DNA from: Bacteroidales bacterium
Lineage (GTDB): Bacteria; Bacteroidota; Bacteroidia; Bacteroidales; UBA932
NCBI GenBank assembly: GCA_012839605.1
Contig: DUNA01000078.1
Location: forward strand, 19,492 to 83,491
DNA length: 64,000 nucleotides
Direction of reading: 5' to 3'
Positions 16,910 through 26,402 of the stretch are shown here, one piece after another. A program made the position numbers and the translations under genes. Position 1 is the stretch's first letter, and each line of letters begins with the position of its first letter. The notes below the pieces were generated by a model, which was not told where the DNA came from, ran no database searches, and saw only the letters and a program-made list of their open reading frames with translations.

Positions 16910-18589
16910 ATGATACAAATAGCTCAAGCACAGTATTTATGGATTCTAGCTTTCATTCCGTTGCTGTTTCTGGTATACGGAATGTATAGAAGGTATGGGA
17001 GTCGGATGGTAAAAAAGTTTGGAGATCCCGAACTGATGAAACCTCTTATGCCTGATGTGTCGCGCAGACGGGGTTGGTTGAAAATGGTTTTGTTTTCTTT
17101 GGGATTGTTCTTTTTTGTATTGGGATTGTCTAGACCACAGACAGGAGCAAGAGTCAAAGAATTGAAACGTACCGGAGTAGAAATCATCATTGCCCTGGAT
17201 GTATCCAATTCCATGTTGGCAGAGGATTACTCTCCCAACAGGTTGGAAAGGGCGAAATTGGCTGTCTCTCGTTTGGTTGATAATTTAGGACGTGACAGGA
17301 TAGGATTGATTATTTTTGCAGGAGATGCTTTTGTGCAATTGCCTGTGACAACAGATTACGTGAGTGCCAAAATGTTCTTACACTCCATAAGCACAAATTC
17401 AGTTCCCAAACAAGGCACAGCCATTGGACAGGCTATCTTTACAGGAATACGCAGCTTCAGTCCCGATACTCCCGGTAGCCGGGCATTGATTATCATATCT
17501 GACGGAGAAGATCACGAAGACAATCCGGTCCCTATGGCTCAAGAGGCGGCAGAACAAGGTGTTCAAGTTCATTGCATTGGCATTGGTTCGGCGGAAGGCA
17601 AACCCATACCTATGGAGGACGGTTCTTTGCTTAAAGACAAGGACGGAGATATAGTTGTAACCAAATTGGACGAAAAAACACTCATGGAAGTAGCGGAAGC
17701 AGGTGGAGGGGTATACGTAAGAGCTGGAAATTCAGACTTTGGTTTGCAGGGGATCATAGATGAAATCAGAAAAATGGACGAACAAGAGTTTCAATCTGTA
17801 GTCTTTGAAGATTTTAACGAACAATACATGTACTTTTTTGGAATAGCCCTCTTTTTCTTTTTGCTGGACATGTTGGTTGGAGAACGAAAGATAAGACGGT
17901 TTAAAAGTTTTGATATCTTTACAAAAACCCTTGTGTTGTTTCTTGTTTTCACCGGCTTTTCTATAGTTGCAACGGCTCAGTCGGACAAGAAAGACATACG
18001 GGCAGGAAACAGGGCGTTCAGAAAGGGAGACATGGAACAAGCCCTGATTGATTATCAAAAGGCATTTACAAAAGACACGACTTCACTAAAAGCCAAATAC
18101 AACTTGGCCAATGTCTTGCACCAAATGGGGCAACATGAACAGGCTGCAAAAGCTATGCACACAGTGCCCGATTCGCTGCAAGCAGTAGGGCAGAAAGCCG
18201 ATGCTTGGCATAATATGGGCAATTTTCAGTTGAGTCAAGAAGATTATGCAAAAAGCATAGAGGCGTATAAAGATGCACTTCGCAAAAGACCCGAGGACTA
18301 TGAAACGAAAGCCAATCTTGCCTATGCTCAGAAAATGTTAAAGAACCAGCAAGAAAACGAAGACCAGGACGAAAACCGGGATCAGGACGAGGATGAGGAC
18401 CAAGATCAAGACCAAGATCAAGACCAAGACCAAGACCAAGACAGGGAGCAACCGGAGCCTTCCATAACTCCTCAGGCTGCACAACAAATTTTGGAAGCTA
18501 TGCAGCAGAAAGAAAAAGAAACGCAGGATAAGATTCAGAAGGAAAAAGCCAAAGCAGCCGTTCCTGTGCGTTCAGATAAAAATTGGTAA
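16910..18589 (+). CDS. BatB-BatC fusion: vWA membrane domain joined to TPR domain
   Basis: A 559-residue protein combining two genes that are separate in many species. Residues about 1-320 form BatB: membrane segments near 8-22, 55-72 and 305-322, and a vWA domain with DVSNSM and IISDGEDHE. A further hydrophobic stretch at about 340-358 (TLVLFLVFTGFSIVATAQ) looks like the former signal peptide of BatC. Residues 360-480 hold TPR repeats (AFRKGDMEQALIDYQKAF and NFQLSQEDYAKSIEAYKDAL). A hexanucleotide-repeat tract of Asp, Gln and Glu follows (about 485-515). The ATG at 16910 was preferred over the TTG at 16904. Confidence 0.9.
   Translation: MIQIAQAQYLWILAFIPLLFLVYGMYRRYGSRMVKKFGDPELMKPLMPDVSRRRGWLKMVLFSLGLFFFVLGLSRPQTGARVKELKRTGVEIIIALDVSNSMLAEDYSPNRLERAKLAVSRLVDNLGRDRIGLIIFAGDAFVQLPVTTDYVSAKMFLHSISTNSVPKQGTAIGQAIFTGIRSFSPDTPGSRALIIISDGEDHEDNPVPMAQEAAEQGVQVHCIGIGSAEGKPIPMEDGSLLKDKDGDIVVTKLDEKTLMEVAEAGGGVYVRAGNSDFGLQGIIDEIRKMDEQEFQSVVFEDFNEQYMYFFGIALFFFLLDMLVGERKIRRFKSFDIFTKTLVLFLVFTGFSIVATAQSDKKDIRAGNRAFRKGDMEQALIDYQKAFTKDTTSLKAKYNLANVLHQMGQHEQAAKAMHTVPDSLQAVGQKADAWHNMGNFQLSQEDYAKSIEAYKDALRKRPEDYETKANLAYAQKMLKNQQENEDQDENRDQDEDEDQDQDQDQDQDQDQDREQPEPSITPQAAQQILEAMQQKEKETQDKIQKEKAKAAVPVRSDKNW
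18363..18448 (+). repeat. Short tandem repeat encoding an Asp-Gln tract in BatB/C
   Basis: A run of GACCAA/GATCAA hexamers encodes alternating Asp and Gln (with Glu at its start). The tract is in frame and near the C-terminus, so changes in copy number by slippage would keep the frame. Confidence 0.8.
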
Positions 18590-18602
18590 AACACCACGTG
18601 GT

Positions 18603-20405
18603 ATGAAGAAAGTCATCATTGCAATAGTAAGTGTTTTATGTTTTGTGCAGGTAAGTGCACAAGGAAGGTTCTCTGTGGAAGTTCCCGGAGTAGTTGCAAT
18701 GGGAGAACGTTTTCGTCTTGTGTTTACTGCTATAGATTTGCCGCATGAAACATTTACTCCACCAAAGATTCAAAACTTCCATGTTTTGGCCGGACCTACC
18801 ACCTCTACCATGAACAGGATGGAGTACATAAACGGACGCAGAACTCAGAGTCGTTCCGTTAGTTATACGTATATCTTGGAAGCGTATGAACCGGGAAGCT
18901 TTACGATAGGAGAAGCGTCGGTTGTATCTGATAATGTAACTTATAAGACAAGACCTGTCGTTGTAGAAGTAATACAAGGAGCAGACAAACCGGCCGAAGA
19001 GCGGACCAAGGAGCAAGCAACGACTACAGAAATTACAGACGACGATGTGTTTTTACGTCTGTCTGTCAACAAAAAACGAGTAGTGAAGGGCGAACCGTTG
19101 ACGGCCACTCTTACTTTGTATACCCGGGTAAACGTAGCAGGAGCTGAAGACATCAAATTTCCGGAATTTAACGGGTTTTGGAGTCAAGAAGTATATTCTC
19201 CTCAGCAAATTGAATGGCAACGAGAGAATGTAAAAGGAGAGATTTATCAAAAGGCTACTTTGAGGAGTTATGTGCTGTTGCCGCAACAAACAGGAGAAAT
19301 ACGCATTGATCCATCAGAGATAGTATGTGTTATTCAAGTACGTAGCGCTCGCAGAGGACAATCTTTGTTGGATGATTTTTTTGACACCTATCAGACGGTG
19401 CGCAAACGAGTAATATCGCCATCTGTAACAATATCTGTTCGGGATTTACCATCCGGAGCACCTCCTTCATTTAAAGGAGCAGTAGGAAAATATTCCTTGC
19501 AGACATATTTGGGAAGAGATTCCGTTCGTACGCACGATGCGGTATCTATGTATGTTACTATTGCAGGAGAAGGAAATATCAATTTATTGGAGGCTCCGGC
19601 CGTGCAATTTCCTTTGGACTTCGAGGTGTATGACCCTAAAATCACAGACGACTACAAAAGTTCCGACGGTACATTTACAGGGTCAAAAACATTTGAATAC
19701 CCTGTGATTCCAAGGAGCCACGGAACGTTTACCATAAATCCCGTAGTTTTTACGTATTACGATATACACACCGGTACATACAAAACATTGCGTAGCACAC
19801 CTATGGCTTTAGAGGTAGCAAGAAGTACGGAATCAAACATGTATACCGGGGTATATGCACCTACTCACAGAAGAAAAGTAGAAAGCCTGGGCGAAGACAT
19901 CAGGTACATTCGAACGACAGCTCCTGTATGGAAAAAGAAAGGAGTATATTTTACCGGCAGCGTGTATTATTACACTATTTTGGCAGCTCTTTTATCCATT
20001 GCCGGTATCCTTTTCTCATGGTTAAAGAAGAGAAAAGAGCGCAAAAAAGATGTAGTGCGGGTAAGAAACAGCAAAGCCAATAAAATAGCCAGGGCACGTT
20101 TGAAAACGGCCGGAGCGCATATGAAGAGCCAATTGTTTTCAGCGTATTATGAGGAATTGAATCGTGCATTGTGGGGATACATAGCAGACAAATTGGCCTT
20201 ATCACAGGCAGAGAGTTCCAGGGAAAAAATTGAGGCGCTGTTGATGGAACGTCAGGTAGATGAAGAGCTTATAAAAAAATATACAGATCTAATAGCCTCT
20301 TGTGAATTTGCCCGCTATGCTCCCGATCCGGGACAAACAGAAAAAGAAAGGATTTTTGAAGATGCTGTTGCCGTTATTAGCAAAATGGAACAAGTCTTGA
20401 AATAA
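18603..20405 (+). CDS. batD: BatD, oxygen-tolerance family membrane protein
   Basis: A 600-residue protein with a signal peptide (about residues 1-19, ending VSAQ), a long periplasmic region of BatD beta domains (20-455), one membrane segment near 456-476 and a basic, helical cytoplasmic tail. BatD is the large periplasmic partner in Bat operons, thought to bind the vWA proteins BatA and BatB. It begins 13 bp after batB/C and is followed by batE after 1 bp. Confidence 0.9.
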   Translation: MKKVIIAIVSVLCFVQVSAQGRFSVEVPGVVAMGERFRLVFTAIDLPHETFTPPKIQNFHVLAGPTTSTMNRMEYINGRRTQSRSVSYTYILEAYEPGSFTIGEASVVSDNVTYKTRPVVVEVIQGADKPAEERTKEQATTTEITDDDVFLRLSVNKKRVVKGEPLTATLTLYTRVNVAGAEDIKFPEFNGFWSQEVYSPQQIEWQRENVKGEIYQKATLRSYVLLPQQTGEIRIDPSEIVCVIQVRSARRGQSLLDDFFDTYQTVRKRVISPSVTISVRDLPSGAPPSFKGAVGKYSLQTYLGRDSVRTHDAVSMYVTIAGEGNINLLEAPAVQFPLDFEVYDPKITDDYKSSDGTFTGSKTFEYPVIPRSHGTFTINPVVFTYYDIHTGTYKTLRSTPMALEVARSTESNMYTGVYAPTHRRKVESLGEDIRYIRTTAPVWKKKGVYFTGSVYYYTILAALLSIAGILFSWLKKRKERKKDVVRVRNSKANKIARARLKTAGAHMKSQLFSAYYEELNRALWGYIADKLALSQAESSREKIEALLMERQVDEELIKKYTDLIASCEFARYAPDPGQTEKERIFEDAVAVISKMEQVLK

Positions 20406-20406
20406 G

Positions 20407-21174
20407 ATGACTATGAGAAAAAGTGCGTTTTTATTCATTTTGTTGACCTTCAGTGCTTTTGTTGCCAAAGCTTCTGCAGTAGACAGCTTGTGGAACAACG
20501 CCAATGCTCTGTATGCAGAAGCGCAGTATGAAAGGGCATTGGAAGGATACTTGGAAATAGAACAATCAGGTACAGAGTCGTTCGATTTGTATTACAATAT
20601 GGGAAATACGTATTACAAGATGCAACAGTATGCTTATGCTATTTTGTATTACGAAAAAGCATTGCGATTGGACCCGGATCATGCCGATGCATTGCACAAT
20701 CTTACGATAGTGAGGGAACAATGTATTGACAGGATCGAACCCATACCGCAATTCTTTGTAACACAGTGGATTCGTAAAAGTTACAAGAAACTCCCACCCG
20801 GTACTTGGTCTGTATTCTCATTGGTCCTGCTGGCTTTGTCCTTAACTTTTGTTTTGCTGTTTGTTTACGCCGGTTCTATCAGATTGCGAAAGGCTTCTTT
20901 TGTATTGGCCGTAGTTGTCTTTTTTCTTGCTGTAACATCGGGAATCTTTGCTCTTCAATCAAAGAAAGAAGCTACAAGAGAAGATATAGCCATTATTAAA
21001 TCTGTCGTAAGTTCTGTAAAATCAGCACCGGGAGCACAAGGCAAAGACATCCTTGTTTTGCATGAAGGAACAAAGGTTCGGGTTTTGGAAGAAGCCGGTG
21101 AATGGGTTCGTATAGAGTTGGAGGACGGAAGACAAGGCTGGTTGCTGTTGCATGAGATTCTTTTTGTATATTAG
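20407..21174 (+). CDS. batE: BatE, TPR and SH3-like protein
   Basis: A 255-residue protein: signal peptide (about 1-23), TPR repeats (about 27-105, e.g. YNMGNTYYKMQQYAYAILYYEKAL), two membrane segments (about 137-157 and 163-183) and a C-terminal bacterial SH3 domain (about 205-255, VRVLEEAGEWVRIELEDGRQGWL). This order is that of BatE. It is the last Bat gene of the operon; the DUF4290 gene starts 20 bp later. Confidence 0.88.
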   Translation: MTMRKSAFLFILLTFSAFVAKASAVDSLWNNANALYAEAQYERALEGYLEIEQSGTESFDLYYNMGNTYYKMQQYAYAILYYEKALRLDPDHADALHNLTIVREQCIDRIEPIPQFFVTQWIRKSYKKLPPGTWSVFSLVLLALSLTFVLLFVYAGSIRLRKASFVLAVVVFFLAVTSGIFALQSKKEATREDIAIIKSVVSSVKSAPGAQGKDILVLHEGTKVRVLEEAGEWVRIELEDGRQGWLLLHEILFVY

Positions 21175-21194
21175 AAGGTTAAAAATATTAGTAC

Positions 21195-21818
21195 ATGGAT
21201 TATAACACACAAAGAAAGAAACTGATATTGCCTGAATACGGGCGTTATATTCAGGACATGGTAGAAGAGGCCAAGAAAATTGAAGATAAAGAAGCAAGAA
21301 CAAGGCAGGTTAAGGCTATTGTAAACGCCATGAGTGCACTCAATCCACATATGAGAGAAATGAACGATTATTACCATAAGCTTTGGGATCACATACACAT
21401 TATAGCCGATTACGAGTTGGATGTAGATTCGCCCTTCCCGCTTCCTAGCAAAGAAAGTTTCACATGCAAGCCTCATAAAATAGATGCGGAAAGAGAGCCT
21501 GTAAAAGTGATGCATTACGGGAGGAACATACAAAATATGGTTATGGCTATAGCTTCCAAGCCGGCGGGTGAGGAGCGCGACCAAATGACCATGGCGTTGG
21601 CATCTTATATGCGCAAGCAGTATCTGATATGGAACAAAGATACGGTTGCAGACAAAACGATATTTAATGATATTTACACCCTGTCTAACGGCACTTTGTC
21701 TGTACCGGAAGGGGCTAAACTGTCTGAAATACAAGGTGAGTTCAAGCAGCCAAACATGATGGGACCTCGTCCCCAAAGACAGGGTCAGTGGCACAAGGGC
21801 AAAAAAAAGAAAAGGTAG
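21195..21818 (+). CDS. DUF4290 family protein
   Basis: A 207-residue soluble protein beginning MDYNTQRKKLILPEYGR, the start typical of the Bacteroidota family DUF4290. The sequence is charged and mostly helical, with a basic C-terminal tail (GKKKKR). No catalytic motif can be seen and the function is unknown. It lies between batE and ftsK on the same strand with short gaps (20 bp each side), so co-transcription is likely. Confidence 0.85.
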   Translation: MDYNTQRKKLILPEYGRYIQDMVEEAKKIEDKEARTRQVKAIVNAMSALNPHMREMNDYYHKLWDHIHIIADYELDVDSPFPLPSKESFTCKPHKIDAEREPVKVMHYGRNIQNMVMAIASKPAGEERDQMTMALASYMRKQYLIWNKDTVADKTIFNDIYTLSNGTLSVPEGAKLSEIQGEFKQPNMMGPRPQRQGQWHKGKKKKR

Positions 21819-21837
21819 TCTACCAATATTGAGTTCT

Positions 21838-24096
21838 ATGGATAATAAACTCCCCCGCAAAGAGATAATAAGAATAGTGGCTAGCTGGCTTATGTTGGCT
21901 GTCGGGGTTTATCTGCTCATTGCTTTTGTCTCCTTTCTATTTCATTGGAGTACAGATCAAAGTACCCTCAGTTTGGGGTACAATTCCAGTCCGGACATCC
22001 AGATTGCCAACAAAGGAGGTATTGTAGGTTTGCGGTGGGCACAGTTGTTTATAGGGGATTTGTTTGGATTGAGTGCCTTTATCATTCCTTTTTTCTTTAT
22101 TGCATTGTTTGTTTTCTTACTGAGAATCCGCCATGTAAGAATCATCCCTTTGTTTTTTATCACGGCTTTTGCTTGTATTATCTTATCCATTGCACTGGGA
22201 TACATCTTTAGCTTTACCTCTTTGGAATTTCTCTTTGGTTCCGGAGTGGGTGGCACCTACGGATACAGGGTAAATACATGGCTTATAGAGATGCTTGGAA
22301 CTGTAGGGACGGGGCTTCTGCTTTTCTTTGTGTTTACAGCATTTCCATTGCCTTTTATTGTGTCTTATATCAGGAAACGAAAAAAGAAACGTCTTTCTGA
22401 GGATATAGATCTTACCGATATACCAGATACTGATATAGTGCCGGAACCCGGTCCTGTGTTTCAAGTAGATATGGAAGAAGAACCGACACAGGGAAAAGAA
22501 AAAGAGAAGGAAAAGGAAAAGGAAAAGGAAAAAGAAAGTGAGCCTGCGTTTGAAGTAGAAGCGGTAGAAGAAGAGCCGGTAGATGGTAAAATGCTCTTTT
22601 ACAATCCCAAACAAGATTTGTCTCGGTATAAAAAACCGCCTTTGCATTTGTTGGAATTGTATGAGGACCGTATTACCGATGTGTCGCAAGAGGAATTGGA
22701 GAGAAACAACCAAAAGATCGTAGAATGCCTGAGAACGTTTGATATTCAAATAGAAAAAATTGTAGCTACTCCGGGACCAACTGTAACGTTGTACAAGATT
22801 GTTTTGTCACCGGGAATCAGGATTTCACAATTTACAAGACTGGAAGACGATATCATGCTTTCGTTAGCGGCTCGTGGAATGCGTGTGATTGCGCCCATTC
22901 CGGGAACGAATATGGTAGGTATTGAAGTGGCCAACGATAAGCCTTCGCTCGTTCCTATGAGAAGCGTTTTGGATTCCAAGAAATTCAAAGAATCGCGAGA
23001 AGACTTGCCTATAGTATTAGGAAAGAGCATATCGAATGAAATTGTGATGTTGGATTTGGCCAAATTGCCGCACTTGTTGGTAGCAGGAGCCACGGGACAG
23101 GGTAAATCGGTGGCGCTGAATGCCATCCTGGCTTCTTTGCTATACAAAATGCATCCGGCTTATTTGAAATTGGTGTTGGTAGACCCCAAAAGGGTAGAGT
23201 TGAATTTGTATTCCAAATTGGACAAACACTTTTTGGCTCAACTGCCCGATGCGGAAAGCCCTATAATCATTGACACGAAGAAGGTAGTCTATACATTGAA
23301 TTCCCTCTGTATAGAAATGGACGACCGCTTGGAATTGTATAACAAGGCCGGTGTACGTAATATCAAAGAATACAATAAAAAATTTACAAACCGGGTGTTG
23401 AACCCTGCCAAAGGGCATCGTTTCATGCCTTTTATTGTAGTCATCATTGACGAATTTGCAGATTTGATTATGACTGCAGGACGCGACGTGGAAGGTCCGC
23501 TCACGCGTTTGGCTCAGATGGGACGTGCTACGGGTATTCATTTGGTTATTGCTACACAACGTCCGACCACAAACATCATTACGGGAACCATCAAGGCCAA
23601 TTTCCCGGCCAGGATTGCTTTCCGTGTGGCATCTAAAATAGATTCAAGAACGATTATTGATGTATCGGAAGCCAACCAATTGGTGGGAAGGGGGGATATG
23701 TTGCTTTCTGCCGGTACGGATTTGACGCGTGTGCAATGCGCCTTCATAGACACACCGGAAGTAGACAGGATGGTAGGATTTATTGCCAGTCAGCAAGGAT
23801 ATGCCGGTCCGTTTGAGTTGCCGGAATATGCAGAATCTGAAAAGAAAGACCCCTTGTTTTCCGGAACGGAACAACGAGACGACTTGTTTGAAGAAGCGGC
23901 CCGTTTGATTGTGCAAAACGGAGAAGGATCTACTTCTTTGTTGCAACGTAGGTTCCGCTTAGGTTACAATAGAGCGGGGAGAATCATGGACCAATTGGAA
24001 GATGCCGGCATTGTAGGACCTCCTAAAGGAAGCAGTCCCAGAGAATTGTTGGTATCAAGTACAGAACTTTTGGAAGACCTTTTAAAAACGTTATGA
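21838..24096 (+). CDS. ftsK: DNA translocase FtsK
   Basis: A 752-residue protein. The N-terminal 175 residues hold four membrane segments. A linker of about 100 residues includes a Lys-Glu repeat tract. The motor domain has Walker A GATGQGKSVALNA near 416 and Walker B VVIIDEFADLI. The C-terminal gamma winged-helix domain reads SLLQRRFRLGYNRAGRIMD. FtsK pumps chromosome ends at the division septum and activates XerCD recombination. The ATG at 21838 was chosen over the TTG at 21829. The stop overlaps the LolA-like gene by 4 bp. The linker is shorter than in E. coli but normal for Bacteroidota. Confidence 0.95.
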   Translation: MDNKLPRKEIIRIVASWLMLAVGVYLLIAFVSFLFHWSTDQSTLSLGYNSSPDIQIANKGGIVGLRWAQLFIGDLFGLSAFIIPFFFIALFVFLLRIRHVRIIPLFFITAFACIILSIALGYIFSFTSLEFLFGSGVGGTYGYRVNTWLIEMLGTVGTGLLLFFVFTAFPLPFIVSYIRKRKKKRLSEDIDLTDIPDTDIVPEPGPVFQVDMEEEPTQGKEKEKEKEKEKEKESEPAFEVEAVEEEPVDGKMLFYNPKQDLSRYKKPPLHLLELYEDRITDVSQEELERNNQKIVECLRTFDIQIEKIVATPGPTVTLYKIVLSPGIRISQFTRLEDDIMLSLAARGMRVIAPIPGTNMVGIEVANDKPSLVPMRSVLDSKKFKESREDLPIVLGKSISNEIVMLDLAKLPHLLVAGATGQGKSVALNAILASLLYKMHPAYLKLVLVDPKRVELNLYSKLDKHFLAQLPDAESPIIIDTKKVVYTLNSLCIEMDDRLELYNKAGVRNIKEYNKKFTNRVLNPAKGHRFMPFIVVIIDEFADLIMTAGRDVEGPLTRLAQMGRATGIHLVIATQRPTTNIITGTIKANFPARIAFRVASKIDSRTIIDVSEANQLVGRGDMLLSAGTDLTRVQCAFIDTPEVDRMVGFIASQQGYAGPFELPEYAESEKKDPLFSGTEQRDDLFEEAARLIVQNGEGSTSLLQRRFRLGYNRAGRIMDQLEDAGIVGPPKGSSPRELLVSSTELLEDLLKTL

Positions 24097-24689
24097 TTGT
24101 CCTCTTCATAACAGCGTGTTTATCTATACTCATTCCGGGAGTACAGCAGAAAAGCCCAAGTCAGGTATGGGAGACTTTTTTGGAACACATAGAAAAAGCA
24201 CCGGCTCTGGAAATGCGGTTTACATGGAACAATACGGTAGAGGGTACCATGATCTTACAGGAACGTTCTTTTGCCATACATATGGATGAAATTCATGTCT
24301 ATTGCAACGGAGTAGAGAGGTGGCTTTATAATGAAGGTTTTGATGAATGGGAAGCGTTGCCGTACGAAACGCAATCAGCCGACATGTTGGAAAATCCATC
24401 GGCTTTTTTTAACCAACTTCGCCACCAATTCCGGCTTTCTCCTGCTTCGGCGTTCAAGGAAGCAGCGGAAGGAAGTCCGCTGTGGGAGTTGCTGCTTGTG
24501 CCACAAAATCCGCTGTCTGTTTTTACATACATAATAATATGCTTGGAAAGGGACGGACGGATTCCGAGAACAATACGTTATGGTTTGACTGACGGTTTTG
24601 AATACCGCATAGAGGTCCTTTCTTTTCAATCGATTCCGGCTAAAGAGAAAACTTTTTTTACTCCGTATCTGTTATCACCGGATTCATAA
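24093..24689 (+). CDS. LolA-like periplasmic lipoprotein carrier
   Basis: A 198-residue protein with a short hydrophobic signal sequence (about residues 1-16). The body is beta-rich, with the pattern of LolA folds (MRFTWNNTVEGTMILQERSF and later VYCNGVERWLYN). LolA-like proteins carry lipoproteins through the periplasm; in Bacteroidota a member often follows ftsK, as here. Similarity is weak, so the call rests partly on context. Its last 32 bp overlap the 3' end of the RNA methyltransferase gene on the other strand. Confidence 0.65.
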   Translation: MIVLFITACLSILIPGVQQKSPSQVWETFLEHIEKAPALEMRFTWNNTVEGTMILQERSFAIHMDEIHVYCNGVERWLYNEGFDEWEALPYETQSADMLENPSAFFNQLRHQFRLSPASAFKEAAEGSPLWELLLVPQNPLSVFTYIIICLERDGRIPRTIRYGLTDGFEYRIEVLSFQSIPAKEKTFFTPYLLSPDS

Positions 24690-25971
24690 AAATTTTGCGG
24701 CCTTTAGGAAGCAAATTGTTTGTTCTGTTTCCCAAGTTTTTGATAAATCCCAAAGGATATCCATCGTATATAACGAGTACGTACCCTTTTTCCATATCCG
24801 GGGAACTTGGTATATTTTCTTTTCGCAAAAAAGCAAGTGCCTGAGAACGTGTGACTTCAAGGCGTGGAAACGCATTGTGTTTTAAGTCTATGGCAAGAGC
24901 CAGGTCCGGATGAGGCACCCGGTCCTTTCCTTTTTGTAGGGCAACGGCTATTCCGGAATGAACCACATGCAAATGCTTTTCTACAGTTGCCCACTCTTTT
25001 AGAAGATGAGAGGGTGCGGCTTTTATCAAATTGTCTTTTACGTAGTATGTATAGGAATCGTGTAAGGGTATTGGAAAATCCACGGGAGGTTGCTTTTTGA
25101 GTATTGTATTGGCAAGCCGGCCGGACAGAGGCTTTTTCCCCGAGGGGCTTGTTTTTTCAAGTAAAGCCATAAAAAACCCTTCCCCTTGAATCCGATGAGG
25201 CAAGAACCGTTCCGGAGACCGGACAATCCGAGCTCCCAAGGTGTTTTCTATCCAAGAAACTTGCTCTTCGTTTTCTCGGGTGTTAAAGGTACAGGTAGTG
25301 TAGAGGAGCAATCCTCCTTGCTTGAGGGAAGGCCATACTTCTGTTAAGATGCGTTTTTGTCGACCAACGCATACATCTACCAGGGCCGGAGACCACGTTT
25401 CTCTTGCCGCCTTGTCTTTCCTAAAAAGCCCTTCTCCTGAACAAGGCACATCTGCCAATACGACATCAAAAAAACCTTCCAAGCTACGAAATGCCGAGGG
25501 GTCGTTTGCGGTAACCGCTACGTTGCCGTAGCCCCAACGGGCTATGTTGTTTGTGAGTGCAGGAATGCGGGAGCGGATGGTTTCGTTGCTTACCAAAAAG
25601 CCTTCAGGCGGTAGGATGTCTAGCAACAAGGTGCTTTTGCCTCCCGGTGCTGCGCAAGCATCCAGGACGCGAGGGGCCTCCATAGCTGCCAGGCAGGGTT
25701 CCAACATACCTACGGACATACCCGAGGCCTCCTGTACGTAGTAGGCCCCTGCATGGAATCTGGGATCCAAGGTAAATACAGGTCGTTTGTTTAAATACCT
25801 TCCTCGGGAACACCAAGGAACAGGCCGGCTGTTGGGAAACAACTCTTCTTTGGCTTTAAGAGCATGTTGGCGTATGCTAACAGGAGGTGTGGCATGGAGC
25901 GATGCAATAAAATCATGGACTTCTGTTGAAGGAAGCCACGATTCCAACATACGCAGAAAATCTGCCTTCAT
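24658..25971 (-). CDS. RsmF/NOL1-NOP2-Sun family RNA m5C methyltransferase
   Basis: A 437-residue protein. The SAM-binding motif I reads VLDACAAPGGKS, motif IV reads VLADVPCSGEG with one catalytic Cys, and motif VI reads LLYTTCTFN with the second Cys. These two cysteines define RNA cytosine-5 methyltransferases. The C-terminal third resembles the PUA-like part of RsmF, which modifies 16S rRNA. The stop lies inside the 3' end of the LolA-like gene (32-bp overlap). It begins 20 bp after the stop of the SRPBCC gene, likely in the pyrE operon. Confidence 0.9.
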   Translation of the reverse strand: MKADFLRMLESWLPSTEVHDFIASLHATPPVSIRQHALKAKEELFPNSRPVPWCSRGRYLNKRPVFTLDPRFHAGAYYVQEASGMSVGMLEPCLAAMEAPRVLDACAAPGGKSTLLLDILPPEGFLVSNETIRSRIPALTNNIARWGYGNVAVTANDPSAFRSLEGFFDVVLADVPCSGEGLFRKDKAARETWSPALVDVCVGRQKRILTEVWPSLKQGGLLLYTTCTFNTRENEEQVSWIENTLGARIVRSPERFLPHRIQGEGFFMALLEKTSPSGKKPLSGRLANTILKKQPPVDFPIPLHDSYTYYVKDNLIKAAPSHLLKEWATVEKHLHVVHSGIAVALQKGKDRVPHPDLALAIDLKHNAFPRLEVTRSQALAFLRKENIPSSPDMEKGYVLVIYDGYPLGFIKNLGNRTNNLLPKGRKIFMNPVITDTE

Positions 25972-25991
25972 AATTTTTGCCTACAGTATGG

Positions 25992-26399
25992 TTATTTGTT
26001 TAGCCCTTCTGCCAGCTTAGACGTAAATTGGTTTACAAACTCTTTCATTTTGCCACCCAACATCATTTTCATCATCATATTCAATTGGGCGTCTACATCC
26101 AATTGCAGTTCGCACCCTTCATCTTTGGGGCGGATGTGTACCTGTATTTGAAACGAGAAAGGAACGCTGCCGTATTGTTCCATGATTATGAGCGACGGAG
26201 CTTGTCTCTCTATTACTTTTACGCCCAGCTGCATGCCTTGGGCTTCTGCAAGCAAGGTGTCTTCCGTAATGGTTACTTTGTCTTTGTGTTCTTCCGGCAA
26301 TTGCTCTGCCAGACGTGAAAAATCGCTGAAAAGTTCAAATACGAAAGGAGCCGGTTTGTTGATAAAACAGGGATCTCCTGAAACGCGTGTGTTTGACAT
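25992..26399 (-). CDS. SRPBCC family protein
   Basis: A 135-residue protein with the pattern of a START/SRPBCC ligand-binding fold: an N-terminal strand (RVSGDPCFINKPAPFVFELF), a central antiparallel sheet and a long C-terminal helix (MMMKMMLGGKMKEFVNQFTSKL). No signal peptide. The ligand is unknown. It begins 3 bp after the pyrE stop, so it belongs to that operon. Confidence 0.75.
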   Translation of the reverse strand: MSNTRVSGDPCFINKPAPFVFELFSDFSRLAEQLPEEHKDKVTITEDTLLAEAQGMQLGVKVIERQAPSLIIMEQYGSVPFSFQIQVHIRPKDEGCELQLDVDAQLNMMMKMMLGGKMKEFVNQFTSKLAEGLNK

Positions 26400-26402
26400 A
26401 TG

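Noticed and set aside
22493..22540. Lys-Glu tract in FtsK as a meaningful repeat
   Set aside because: Short purine-rich slippage tracts in the FtsK linker are common and the linker is known to be unstructured.
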